Part shown: piece after piece, positions 25,879-37,087 of the stretch
How the letters are laid out: the number at the start of each line of letters is the position of its first letter
Position numbering within the stretch: position 1 is the first letter of the stretch
Assembly: GCF_009746585.1 (NCBI RefSeq)
Contig: NZ_WRPO01000012.1
Location: forward strand, 60,381 to 124,380
Length of the DNA: 64,000 nucleotides
DNA from: Novosphingobium aquimarinum
Lineage (GTDB): Bacteria > Pseudomonadota > Alphaproteobacteria > Sphingomonadales > Sphingomonadaceae
Direction: 5' to 3'
Translations under genes and position numbers: made by a program
The notes under the pieces: generated by a model
The model's input: the letters and a program-made list of their open reading frames with translations, nothing else
Told to the model about the DNA's origin: nothing
The model's database searches: none

Positions 25879-26263
25879 TTTATGGCGAGATGATATTCGT
25901 CAGGAGGCCCTTGATGACCCAGTCGGTTTCCATGGCTTTTTCCGAAAAAAGCTAAGCGACCCTAATATGATACCCATCCGGCGGGGCTAAGCAAATCAGA
26001 AAGGCCCTTCCTGACTGATCTCGCAGCGACCTCGGTCGTTTCTCGAAGCTGAGGCGCAAGCAATGCCAGGACGATGGAAACGCGACGGCGTCACGCAGAC
26101 ATAAGGAGTTGTTCTAAGGCTTCATGCGGATTTCGCTTTTGCGGTGTCCGGATGTATTCACCGCTGGGAGTGGGGCGGACAATCCATACGAAAATCGTCT
26201 GGGCTTGACCGCGTTGCCCCGGTTCAGGCCCTGCAGCGGAAACTTCCGAAAGGTGCGATTGGC
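25879..26263. other. Intergenic region with two hairpins
   Basis: 385 bp between divergent genes. It contains gcttttt/aaaaagc at 25936-25953 and an imperfect palindrome at 25996-26014 (tcagaaagg / ccttcctga, one mismatch), either of which could act in control of the CheB fusion gene. No gene is convincing; the methyltransferase frame is open further upstream but has no good start there. Confidence 0.35.
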
Positions 26264-27172
26264 ATGGCCGACGAATTGCCGCAAGCGATCGATCCCCGGT
26301 CCTACGTTGGGGAAACGCCCTCGTTCGGTGGGTTTGCGGCCGATCGTCTGTGCCGGTCTCTGGAATCGCTGGCGCTGGACGGCCATCCCTCGGGCGAGTT
26401 GCGGGCCTATGCGCACGAAGATGGAGAGCGCTTTTTGCGCACCATCGACATGATCCCGCCCGGCGTCGCCAAGGCCTTGGAAATCGGGGCCAATCCCTAC
26501 TTCACCACCACGTTGCTACGCTGGCTCCGCCCGGAAATCGCCGTCACTGCGACCAACTACTTCGGCAATGACGGCATGGCCGGCGCACAGTCGGTGCGTG
26601 TCGCGCATCCGTCCGGCAGCATCGATGAATTCCGCCAGGCCTATGTCGAAGTGAACGTCGAAGCGGGCCGCTTCCCGTTCGACGACGAGGCTTTCGACTG
26701 CGTGCTGTTCTGCGAAGTGCTGGAACACATGACCAACGATCCGGTCGCTGCCCTGTTCGAGATCTGGCGCGTGCTGCGACCGGGCGGCTGCCTGATCCTG
26801 ACCACGCCCAATGTGGCGAGACTGGAGAACGTTGCGCGTGCACTGGCCGGCAGCAACCTCTACGATCCCTATTCCGGGTACGGTCCTTACGGCCGGCACA
26901 ACCGCGAATATACGCGGCATGAAACGGTGCACCTGCTGCAGCATTGCGGCTTCGCGCCCGACCTGCACTTTACTGCCGACGTTCGCCCGAACCGTGCGGC
27001 GGATATCTTCCCGAAGCTCGAACGCCTGTCCGATTTACTGGCACATCGCGGACCGGATCTTGGTCACTATATCTTCGCGCGGGCGGAAAAGGCGGGCCGT
27101 CCCAATCCCTTGCGACCGAGCTGGCTATACCGCAGCCTGCCGGAGGAGATGATCGCACAGTCACCGATCTAG
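26264..27172 (+). CDS. SAM-dependent methyltransferase
   Basis: 302 residues from ATG 26264 (MADELPQAIDPRSYVGE). Class I fold: motif I ALEIGANPYFTTTLLRW near 72-88, then a pair FDCVLFCEVLEHMTNDPVAA and IWRVLRPGGCLILTTPN that is typical of Methyltransf_11 family members. The late YGPYGRHNREYTRHETVHLL resembles enzymes acting on sugar or lipid-linked substrates. No neighbour indicates the substrate. Confidence 0.85.
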   Translation: MADELPQAIDPRSYVGETPSFGGFAADRLCRSLESLALDGHPSGELRAYAHEDGERFLRTIDMIPPGVAKALEIGANPYFTTTLLRWLRPEIAVTATNYFGNDGMAGAQSVRVAHPSGSIDEFRQAYVEVNVEAGRFPFDDEAFDCVLFCEVLEHMTNDPVAALFEIWRVLRPGGCLILTTPNVARLENVARALAGSNLYDPYSGYGPYGRHNREYTRHETVHLLQHCGFAPDLHFTADVRPNRAADIFPKLERLSDLLAHRGPDLGHYIFARAEKAGRPNPLRPSWLYRSLPEEMIAQSPI

Positions 27173-27248
27173 AGCTCGAAAGCGAGCTTCAGGTAAGCGG
27201 GCTCATCGGACAGGCGCGGATCTGCGGCCCCGGGCCGACTTTGCCTCG

Positions 27249-27614
27249 TCACTTTTCGAAACCGTATCGCTCCATCAGTTCGGCCCGCGTCGCGACTTGC
27301 CGCTCCTTCTCGCCATCGAGCGGGCGCATCGTGGTGACCCACTCGTAGCGCCCCGGACCGATGACACGCCAATAGGGCATATCGATCGGACCATTGTATC
27401 GCTCAAGATAATGCAAGTATTCGTCGAGAGTATCGAAATGATTCCCGCGCGCATAGGGCAATGGGGTCTTGCTTTTTCTTGCATCCATCGTTTCGGGGCC
27501 CTCGAGTGCCCGGGACTTGCCCGGCTCCGCCGCCGGCTCGCGTGAGGTTGCGCTACACGCAACCAGAGCGACCGCCGGCAACCAAATCCAAGCCGCAGGA
27601 AATTTTTTTATCAT
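27249..27614 (-). CDS. Putative lipoprotein
   Basis: 121 residues with a lipoprotein signal peptide: MIKKF, a hydrophobic stretch and lipobox LVAC with Cys20. The mature part is polar, with YARGNHFDTLDEYLHYLERY and MPYWRVIGPGRYEWVTTMRP. I do not recognise the family. It stands alone between the methyltransferase and the protease promoter region. Confidence 0.65.
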   Translation of the reverse strand: MIKKFPAAWIWLPAVALVACSATSREPAAEPGKSRALEGPETMDARKSKTPLPYARGNHFDTLDEYLHYLERYNGPIDMPYWRVIGPGRYEWVTTMRPLDGEKERQVATRAELMERYGFEK

Positions 27615-27805
27615 TGGCCTAAGTTCATCTTGTTGAACGCGAAATTTTATGCTGCGATGGGTTCATCGTCAATCTTGGGTAGCGCAAGAATCGTTTGACA
27701 ACTTTTCGTCACAGCAAGGATGGGTCAAGGCTCATTGCAAAAAACGGCACTCCTGGGTGGGGGTGGACCTTGCGCGTACCGACAGCATGTGGGGGATGAT
27801 GATAG

Positions 27806-30094
27806 ATGGATACCCAGACCTATAGTTTCGCGCTTCAAGAAAATTTTGTAAGCAATTGCTATATTCCTGCCAAACTGACCACGATGAGCAGCAGCTACTC
27901 ATCGACCATTCAATCTTCCGTCTCGGGTGTTTCCGCACCCAGTAATGTCATTGGCGCCGCAGCGGACCTTACGGCGACCGGAAGCCTGTCCGGCACCGAA
28001 AGCTACGATCTCATTTCGATCACTCTGACCGCGGGCGAGACCTATTCATTCTCCTATCGCGGGACCGAGACGGGCGGCATCGAGGATCCTTACCTCGCAC
28101 TGTTCGGGCCCGGCTTCTCGTATATCACCGAGGATGACGACGGCGGCTTCGGTCGCACCTCGCAGATCACATATACCGCCGCGACGAGCGGAACCTACTA
28201 TCTCTACGCGACCTCGTGGTACAACATCGCCGGCTATCCGCTGGACACCGACACCGGCGACTACACGATCGACGTGTGGATCCAGGACCCGGCGAAGGAC
28301 GCGCCGGGCACGTTCGCCGGAGCCGAAACCGTCACGGCCGGTGTCACCGAGTTCGGCTATCTCGACAGCGCCGAAGATGTCGACATGTACGCCATCGAGA
28401 CGACGGCGGGGATGTACTACACCTTCACTTATGCAGGCGGCATCGCGGGGCCGGACGAACTCGGCGCGCCCGAGCCCGGCGAGAACATCGGCGTTCTCAC
28501 CGTATACGATTCGGCAGGCACGCCGGTTCTGGCAACGGTGAATTACGAGACGCTGGCCGGCTTCTTCTCCGAGGAAGGCGGGACCTACTACGTCGAGGTC
28601 ACGCCTTACGATGCGAGCCTGTTGGGCGGTTACACGCTCGATATCGCCGAGCTCAACCCGGCCGATTACGATCCGCTCGATTCGATCGACTGGCGCTCCG
28701 CCAACAATGTCCCCTTCACCGATGTCGGCGGCGTGCCGACGGCCTATGTCTATTTCGCGCCGGCGGGCGAGAATTTCGGCGAGGTCGGCGATGACGGGGT
28801 GACCCCGCTCGTGACGTTCGGCTGGGAACAGTTCCAGATCGACGGCGTGATGTCGGCGCTCGAGCAATACGAGCACATCCTCGGCGTGAATTACGAGATC
28901 ACCGAAGATGTCGATCAGGCGACCTTCCGCCTACTCACGTCGGAATCGACCGAGTACGGCGCGCGTTTCTATCCCCAGGATCCCGCCTATGGTTCGCAGC
29001 AGGGCATCGGCACGTTCAACCTGCTCAGCGGCGGCTTCACCCGTGAGGCGAGTCTGGAACAGGGCGGATATTCCTACGCGGTCGTCCTGCACGAGTTCGG
29101 CCACGCGCATGGCCTTGCCCACCCGCACGACACGGGCGGCGGTTCGGACATCATGCTGGGCGTTGCCGGCTCCGCGTCGCTGGGCATCTACGACCTCAAC
29201 CAGGGCGTCTACACGGTCATGTCGTACAACGACGGCTGGGAGACCAACCCCGACGGACCGCAGGCCTTCACTCTTGCGACGATCGGCTACGGCTGGTCTG
29301 GCAGCCTCAGCGCCTTCGACATCGCGCAGCTGCAGGACCGCTACGGCGTTCACGAATATGCCACGGGTGACGATACTTACGTGATCCGCGACGAGAACGC
29401 TCCGGGCACCTACTTCTCGACGATCTGGGATACCGGCGGCACCGACGAGATCGTGTACGAGGGCAGCGCCGACGCGCGGATCGACTTGCTCGCGGCCACG
29501 CTGGACTATTCGCCCACGGGTGGCGGCGTCGTCTCCTTCGCCAGCGGCATCTACGGCGGGTTCACCATCGCCAACGGCGTCGTGATCGAAAACGCGAGCG
29601 GCGGCTCGGGCAACGACGTGCTGATCGGCAACGCCGTTTCGAACGTTCTCGACGGCGGCGCTGGCGACGACATCCTGATCGGGCGCGACGGCGACGACAT
29701 CCTGATCGGCGGCCTCGGCAACGACATGTTCGTGATCGAGCAGGACGATTCGGGCGCGGGCGCGAACGATCTGCCGGTCGACGTCATTGCCGACTGGAGC
29801 AAGGGCGACATCATCGACCTCAGCGGCATCGATGCCAACCTCAACGTCGCGGGCGATCAGGCCTTCACCATGACCAACAAGGCCAATCCGGGAATCGGCC
29901 AGATCACGGTGCGCACTTTCGGCAATATCAATGCCGCCCAGAATGCGCTCGGGATCGATATCGACACGCCCGATGGCTACGCGACCGGCAAGATCACCGT
30001 CATTCTCGGTGAGAACGACGGTACCGCGGGCGCCGACTTCGCGGTCGTCCTGCTCGACCAGAAGGGCATCGGCACCGAAGCCCTGATGATGTGA
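27806..30094 (+). CDS. Secreted RTX zinc metalloprotease (serralysin-like)
   Basis: 762 residues. About 55-150 and 165-265 are two pre-peptidase beta domains (ESYDLISITLTAGETYSFSY; DSAEDVDMYAIETTAGMYYT). The protease domain has the metzincin zinc motif HEFGHAHGLAHP at 429-440 and Met-turn VMSYND at 471-476. Then come nonapeptide calcium repeats (GGSGNDVLIG, GGAGDDILIG, RDGDDILIG, GGLGNDMFV; about 608-650) and a C-terminal domain typical of type I secretion signals. It has no Sec signal, as expected for that route. No type I exporter is in the window. Start ATG 27806 follows ggggg; the next Met, 27884, has no ribosome site. Confidence 0.92.
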   Translation: MDTQTYSFALQENFVSNCYIPAKLTTMSSSYSSTIQSSVSGVSAPSNVIGAAADLTATGSLSGTESYDLISITLTAGETYSFSYRGTETGGIEDPYLALFGPGFSYITEDDDGGFGRTSQITYTAATSGTYYLYATSWYNIAGYPLDTDTGDYTIDVWIQDPAKDAPGTFAGAETVTAGVTEFGYLDSAEDVDMYAIETTAGMYYTFTYAGGIAGPDELGAPEPGENIGVLTVYDSAGTPVLATVNYETLAGFFSEEGGTYYVEVTPYDASLLGGYTLDIAELNPADYDPLDSIDWRSANNVPFTDVGGVPTAYVYFAPAGENFGEVGDDGVTPLVTFGWEQFQIDGVMSALEQYEHILGVNYEITEDVDQATFRLLTSESTEYGARFYPQDPAYGSQQGIGTFNLLSGGFTREASLEQGGYSYAVVLHEFGHAHGLAHPHDTGGGSDIMLGVAGSASLGIYDLNQGVYTVMSYNDGWETNPDGPQAFTLATIGYGWSGSLSAFDIAQLQDRYGVHEYATGDDTYVIRDENAPGTYFSTIWDTGGTDEIVYEGSADARIDLLAATLDYSPTGGGVVSFASGIYGGFTIANGVVIENASGGSGNDVLIGNAVSNVLDGGAGDDILIGRDGDDILIGGLGNDMFVIEQDDSGAGANDLPVDVIADWSKGDIIDLSGIDANLNVAGDQAFTMTNKANPGIGQITVRTFGNINAAQNALGIDIDTPDGYATGKITVILGENDGTAGADFAVVLLDQKGIGTEALMM

Positions 30095-30430
<336 letters not shown>

Positions 30431-31144
30431 GTGAGCGCGCGGCGGGCCGTCGTGTTCGGGGCCTCGGGCGGCGTCGGCGGCGCTTTCGCGCGTCAGCTCG
30501 CGCGCGAAGGCTGGGACGTCCATGCCGGGGGCCGGTCCGAGCTGGGCTATGCGGCCGAGGGAATCGAGCCTTTCCATTTCGACTACGCCAACGAAGCCTC
30601 GATCGCGCGCGCGGCCGAGGAGATCGGCCGCGAACCGCTCGACCTCGTGTTCGTGGCGACCGGCATTCTCCATGGCGAGGGCTTCGGGCCCGAAAAGGCA
30701 TGGTCGATGATCGACGGTGCGGCGATGGCGCAAGTTCTCGCGGTCAACACCATCGGCCCCGCGCTGGTCGCCAAGCATTTCCTCGGGCTGCTGCATCGCG
30801 AGCGCCGCTCGGTGTTCGCGGCGCTGGGCGCGCGCGTCGGATCGATCGGTGACAATCGGCTGGGCGGCTGGCACAGCTATCGGGCATCGAAAGCGGCGCT
30901 GGTGATGCTGGTGAAGGATTTCGCCATCGAACTGGCGCGGCGCAATCCGCAAGCGATCGCGGTGACGCTGCACCCCGGCACTGTCGCCACCGCACTATCG
31001 GCGCCGTTTCAGGGCAATGTCGCCGACGACAAGCTGTTCACGCCCGAATTCAGCGCGGAGCGCCTGCGCATGGTGATCGACGGCCTGACCCAGGAAGACA
31101 GCGGCCGCCACTTTGCCTGGGACGGTGCGCTGATCCCCGACTGA
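30431..31144 (+). CDS. Short-chain dehydrogenase/reductase (C-factor-like)
   Basis: 237 residues starting with GTG at 30431. Rossmann motif VVFGASGGVGGAFARQLARE, then HFDYANEASIARAAEEIG and active site SYRASKAALVML with Tyr and Lys. After it comes LHPGTVATALSAPFQGN, a block shared with C-factor/CsgA-like SDRs and E. coli YbbO-type enzymes. The substrate is unknown. It converges on secA. Confidence 0.85.
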   Translation: MSARRAVVFGASGGVGGAFARQLAREGWDVHAGGRSELGYAAEGIEPFHFDYANEASIARAAEEIGREPLDLVFVATGILHGEGFGPEKAWSMIDGAAMAQVLAVNTIGPALVAKHFLGLLHRERRSVFAALGARVGSIGDNRLGGWHSYRASKAALVMLVKDFAIELARRNPQAIAVTLHPGTVATALSAPFQGNVADDKLFTPEFSAERLRMVIDGLTQEDSGRHFAWDGALIPD

Positions 31145-31167
31145 ACCCTCTTCTCGGCCGAGCCCTG

Positions 31168-31199
31168 CCCCGCCCCCTTGCGTCAACAAGGGGGGCGGG
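31168..31199. terminator. Bidirectional terminator, SDR / secA
   Basis: ccccgcccccttg pairs with caaggggggcggg (one base bulged) around a 6-base loop, between convergent SDR and secA. No T-run. Confidence 0.6.
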
Positions 31200-31212
31200 A
31201 CGAAGCGCGCGG

Positions 31213-33951
<2,739 letters not shown>

Positions 33952-34032
33952 GGGCGGAATCCTGTTCAGTTCTGTGCGGGGAATAGCGTGAGTTGGGGTC
34001 CGCGCAGCAGCGCTGCCGGACGACGCCAATCG

Positions 34033-34311
34033 CTATTCGTGGGCGCGGTCGATCCCAGGAAGAACCGGCGCCGGCACAACGATCTGTCCGGCTTCATGCA
34101 GGGGAGCCCGCTCGCCGCGAAAGGCCCGCGAATGCAGGCGCGGCGGATTGCGCAGCTCGATCGGAACGCTCGACGGGCGTGGTGCGACGGGGTTTGCGGT
34201 AGCCGCGACGACTTGCGCGGCACGCGCGCACTCGGCGGCGCGCGCAGGCGAAACCTGCGCGGCGAGCCCCGTCAGAAGGGCCAGCAAGGTGAGTAGAAGG
34301 CGGCTGGCCAT
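34033..34311 (-). CDS. Small secreted hypothetical protein
   Basis: 92 residues. A Sec signal peptide is clear: MASRLLLTLLALLTGLAAQV then SPARAAEC, cleavage likely after ARA. The mature 65 residues are basic and proline-rich without a known motif. It lies upstream of secA on the same strand, 81 bp apart, and diverges from argJ. Confidence 0.5.
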   Translation of the reverse strand: MASRLLLTLLALLTGLAAQVSPARAAECARAAQVVAATANPVAPRPSSVPIELRNPPRLHSRAFRGERAPLHEAGQIVVPAPVLPGIDRAHE

Positions 34312-34410
34312 ACGGGGCCAGATAAGGACGGAACCCTTAATAGTCCATGGTCGCCGTCAGAATAGAGGCGCCTCTGGTCCTTTACCGTGGAAATCGTCCG
34401 GGCAACCGCT

Positions 34411-35649
34411 ATGGCGCCCGTCATGGACATTCCCACTTCCCCGCTTGCCCGCCCCTTCCCCGAGATGCCCGCAATCGCCGGCGTCACGCCGCGCGTAGCC
34501 CGTGCCGGCTACAAGGACTGGGGCCGCTGCGACCTCACCTACGTGGAGCTGGACGAAGGCACGTCGGTCGCCGGCGTGTTCACGCGGAACTTGTGCTGCT
34601 CAAGCGAAGTCGAACTGGGACGCGAGCAGGCCAAAGCCGGCAAGGCGCGCGCGCTGGTGGTGAACGCGGGCAATTCGAACGCCTTCACCGGCTATCGCGG
34701 GCGCGAGGCCGTCGAGCAGATCATGGCGCAAGTCGCGGATGACCTCGGCTGCGCGCAAAGCGAAGTCTTCGTCTCCTCGACCGGCGTGATCGGCGTGCCG
34801 CTGCCCAAGGACAAGGCGCGCGAAGGCGTCGAGCGCGCGCTGACCGCCGCGCCTTGCTCGTGGCGCGAGGCGGCGGACACGATCGGTACCACCGACACTT
34901 TCGCCAAGGGCGCGACCGCTTCGGCGATGATCGGCGATACCAAGGTGCAGTTCGCCGCGATCATCAAGGGCAGCGGCATGATCGCGCCCGACATGGCAAC
35001 GATGCTCGGCTATATCTTCACCGATGCGGCGGTGGAGCCGGCGTTCCTGCAGCAGTGCCTCTCCGCCGCGAACCGTGCGACGTTCTCGTGCATCACCGTC
35101 GATTCGGACACTTCGACCAGCGACACCGTCCTCGCCTTCGCCACCGGCAAGGCGGGCAACGCGCCGCTCGCCTCGTTCGACAGCCCCGGCGCCGATGCTT
35201 TCGCCGCCGCGCTGGCCGACGTGTGCCGCCAGCTCGCGCATCTCGTGGTGCGCGATGGCGAGGGGGCGCAGAAGTTCATCGCAATCGCGGTGTCTGGCGC
35301 GGTCTCGGACGACAGCGCGCGCAAGGTCGGCCTCGCCATCGCCAACTCGCCGCTGGTAAAGACCGCGATTGCCGGTGAGGACGCCAACTGGGGCCGCGTC
35401 GTCATGGCCGTGGGCAAGGCGGGCGAGCCGGCGGACCGCGACAAGCTCTCGATCGGTTTCGGCGGCACCTGGGCGGCGCGCGAGGGCCTGCCGCTCGCCG
35501 ACTACGACGAGGCGCCGGTCGCTGCGCACCTCAAGGGCGAGGACGTGACCATCGAAGTCGATCTCGGCCTGGGCGACGGCCGCGCCACGGTGTGGACCTG
35601 CGATCTGACCCACGGCTACATCGCGATCAACGCCGATTACAGGAGCTGA
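34411..35649 (+). CDS. argJ: ArgJ, glutamate N-acetyltransferase / ornithine acetyltransferase
   Basis: ArgJ moves the acetyl group from N-acetylornithine to glutamate, closing the cyclic arginine pathway; many members also acetylate glutamate with acetyl-CoA. From ATG 34411 the protein has 412 residues (a GTG at 34387 and an ATG at 34423 are alternatives). The self-cleavage site is KGSGMIAPDMATMLGYIFTD, with the nucleophile Thr197 in MATML. RALVVNAGNSNAFTG, SSTGVIGVPLP and GEDANWGRVVMAVGKAG are also family blocks. The inositol-phosphatase gene follows after 5 bp. Confidence 0.96.
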   Translation: MAPVMDIPTSPLARPFPEMPAIAGVTPRVARAGYKDWGRCDLTYVELDEGTSVAGVFTRNLCCSSEVELGREQAKAGKARALVVNAGNSNAFTGYRGREAVEQIMAQVADDLGCAQSEVFVSSTGVIGVPLPKDKAREGVERALTAAPCSWREAADTIGTTDTFAKGATASAMIGDTKVQFAAIIKGSGMIAPDMATMLGYIFTDAAVEPAFLQQCLSAANRATFSCITVDSDTSTSDTVLAFATGKAGNAPLASFDSPGADAFAAALADVCRQLAHLVVRDGEGAQKFIAIAVSGAVSDDSARKVGLAIANSPLVKTAIAGEDANWGRVVMAVGKAGEPADRDKLSIGFGGTWAAREGLPLADYDEAPVAAHLKGEDVTIEVDLGLGDGRATVWTCDLTHGYIAINADYRS

Positions 35650-35654
35650 ACGCC

Positions 35655-36479
35655 ATGGCCGAGATCACGCCCGCTCTCACCCGCGCGGTGGAGACCGCGA
35701 TCCGCCACGTCAGCGCCGAAGTGATCCTGCCGCACTATCGCTCGCTGAGCGCCGACCAGATCGTCAGCAAGGCGCCGGACGGCGTGGTGACCGTGGCGGA
35801 CCGCGAGAGCGAAGACATTCTCACCGAACGGCTCGCCGCGCTGCTGCCCGAGGCGGCCGTCGTCGGCGAAGAAGCGGCCTATGCCGACGAAGGCGTCCTC
35901 ATGGCGCTCAAGGACCGCCTCTGCTGGATCGTCGATCCGCTCGACGGCACCAACAACTTCGCAGCGGGCAAGCCGCCGTTCGGCGTGCTGGTCGCGCTGG
36001 CGGATCGCGGCGAGACACTGGGCGGCTGGATCCTCGATTGCCTCACCGGCCGCTTTTGCCATGCGGTAAAAGGCGGGGGTGCCTTCATCGACGGCGATGC
36101 GATCACGTCGCGCGGCAGTGGCGAAGATCCGCCGATCGCCGCGATCTCACTGATTTTTCTGGACGATACCCAGCGCGAAACGGTGAGGCGCACGATCGCG
36201 CCGCATTACCGGCTGGTCGACATCCCGCGCTGCGCCGCCGAGCAGTATCCGCGGCTTGCGCTGGGCACCAACGACGTCTCGGTGTTCCAGCGCACCCTGC
36301 CTTGGGATCACGCGGCCGGGGCGCTGTTCCTCAACGAAGCGGGCGGCAAAGTCGCGCGTGTTGATGGAAGCGCGTATCGGGTCGACGAGTTCGAAAGGAA
36401 GGGCCTGATCGGCGCGTCTACGCCCGCCTTGTGGGACGCGTTAGCGGAGCGGATCGAGGCGAATTCGACGCTGGACTGA
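35655..36479 (+). CDS. Inositol monophosphatase family protein
   Basis: Mg-dependent phosphatase family that includes inositol-1-phosphatase, CysQ and histidinol phosphatase HisN; the substrate is not fixed by sequence. 274 residues. Metal-binding motifs: VVGEEAAY, WIVDPLDGTNNFAAGKPPFG and TLPWDHAAGALFLNEAGG. 5 bp after argJ, so a role in amino-acid synthesis (for example histidinol-phosphate phosphatase) is conceivable but unproven. Confidence 0.88.
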   Translation: MAEITPALTRAVETAIRHVSAEVILPHYRSLSADQIVSKAPDGVVTVADRESEDILTERLAALLPEAAVVGEEAAYADEGVLMALKDRLCWIVDPLDGTNNFAAGKPPFGVLVALADRGETLGGWILDCLTGRFCHAVKGGGAFIDGDAITSRGSGEDPPIAAISLIFLDDTQRETVRRTIAPHYRLVDIPRCAAEQYPRLALGTNDVSVFQRTLPWDHAAGALFLNEAGGKVARVDGSAYRVDEFERKGLIGASTPALWDALAERIEANSTLD

Positions 36480-36501
36480 GAAAGGGCGAGCGTCAGGTCT
36501 G

Positions 36502-36608
36502 TCCTTCGACAAGCTCAGGACGAGCGGATCTTGTGACGGGTCGCGGGAGGGCATCGGCCCTCAGGGCAAACGAAAACCACCCCCGCTCACCCTGAGCCTG
36601 TCGAAGGG
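36502..36608. repeat. REP-like inverted repeat pair
   Basis: Two 26-base elements, 36502-36527 (core ccttcgacaagctcagg) and 36583-36608 (core cctgagcctgtcgaagg), are inverted copies of each other with 22 of 26 positions matching, 55 bp apart. Elements with this core are, to my knowledge, scattered between genes in many sphingomonad and other proteobacterial genomes. They lie just after the phosphatase gene and may stabilise transcript ends. Confidence 0.75.
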
Positions 36609-36677
36609 TAGGCAAAACACCCGCCCCCTCGACGCACCCAGACCAAGCAGAGGTGGTCAAACCTCAACCGAACAGGA

Positions 36678-36998
36678 TCAAAGCTCGCCTTCGATCCAGC
36701 CCTTGAGCGCGCTCTTGGGCGCGGCGCCCAGCTTCTGCGAAACCGGCTGACCGTCCTTGAACAGCACCATCAGCGGGATCGACTTCACCCCGAACTGGCC
36801 GGGCACTTCGGTGTTGGCCATGATGTCCATCTTGGCGATGGTGACCTTGCCTTCGAGCTCTTCGCTGATCTCTTCGAGCGACGGGCCGATCATCTTGCAC
36901 GGGCCGCACCAGTCCGCCCAGAAATCGACCAGGACGGGCGTGTCGGACTTGAGGACGTCTTCCTCGAAACTCGCATCGGTGACGGCTTTGGTGGCCAT
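36678..36998 (-). CDS. trxA: Thioredoxin
   Basis: Cytoplasmic dithiol reductant. 106 residues with active site WADWCGPCK (Cys31, Cys34), VDFW before it and the cis-proline loop KSIPLMVLFKDG. All features of a functional thioredoxin are present. It closes the minus-strand block that begins with divL; the 89-bp gap to addA may hold its own promoter. Confidence 0.96.
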   Translation of the reverse strand: MATKAVTDASFEEDVLKSDTPVLVDFWADWCGPCKMIGPSLEEISEELEGKVTIAKMDIMANTEVPGQFGVKSIPLMVLFKDGQPVSQKLGAAPKSALKGWIEGEL

Positions 36999-37087
36999 GA
37001 TCGCAGTGCTCCTGAATTATCTCTGAGGGCTATCTAGGTACGAATGACGGGGAGGAAAGGGTTAGGGGCGAAGCGGGCCCACAAGCT

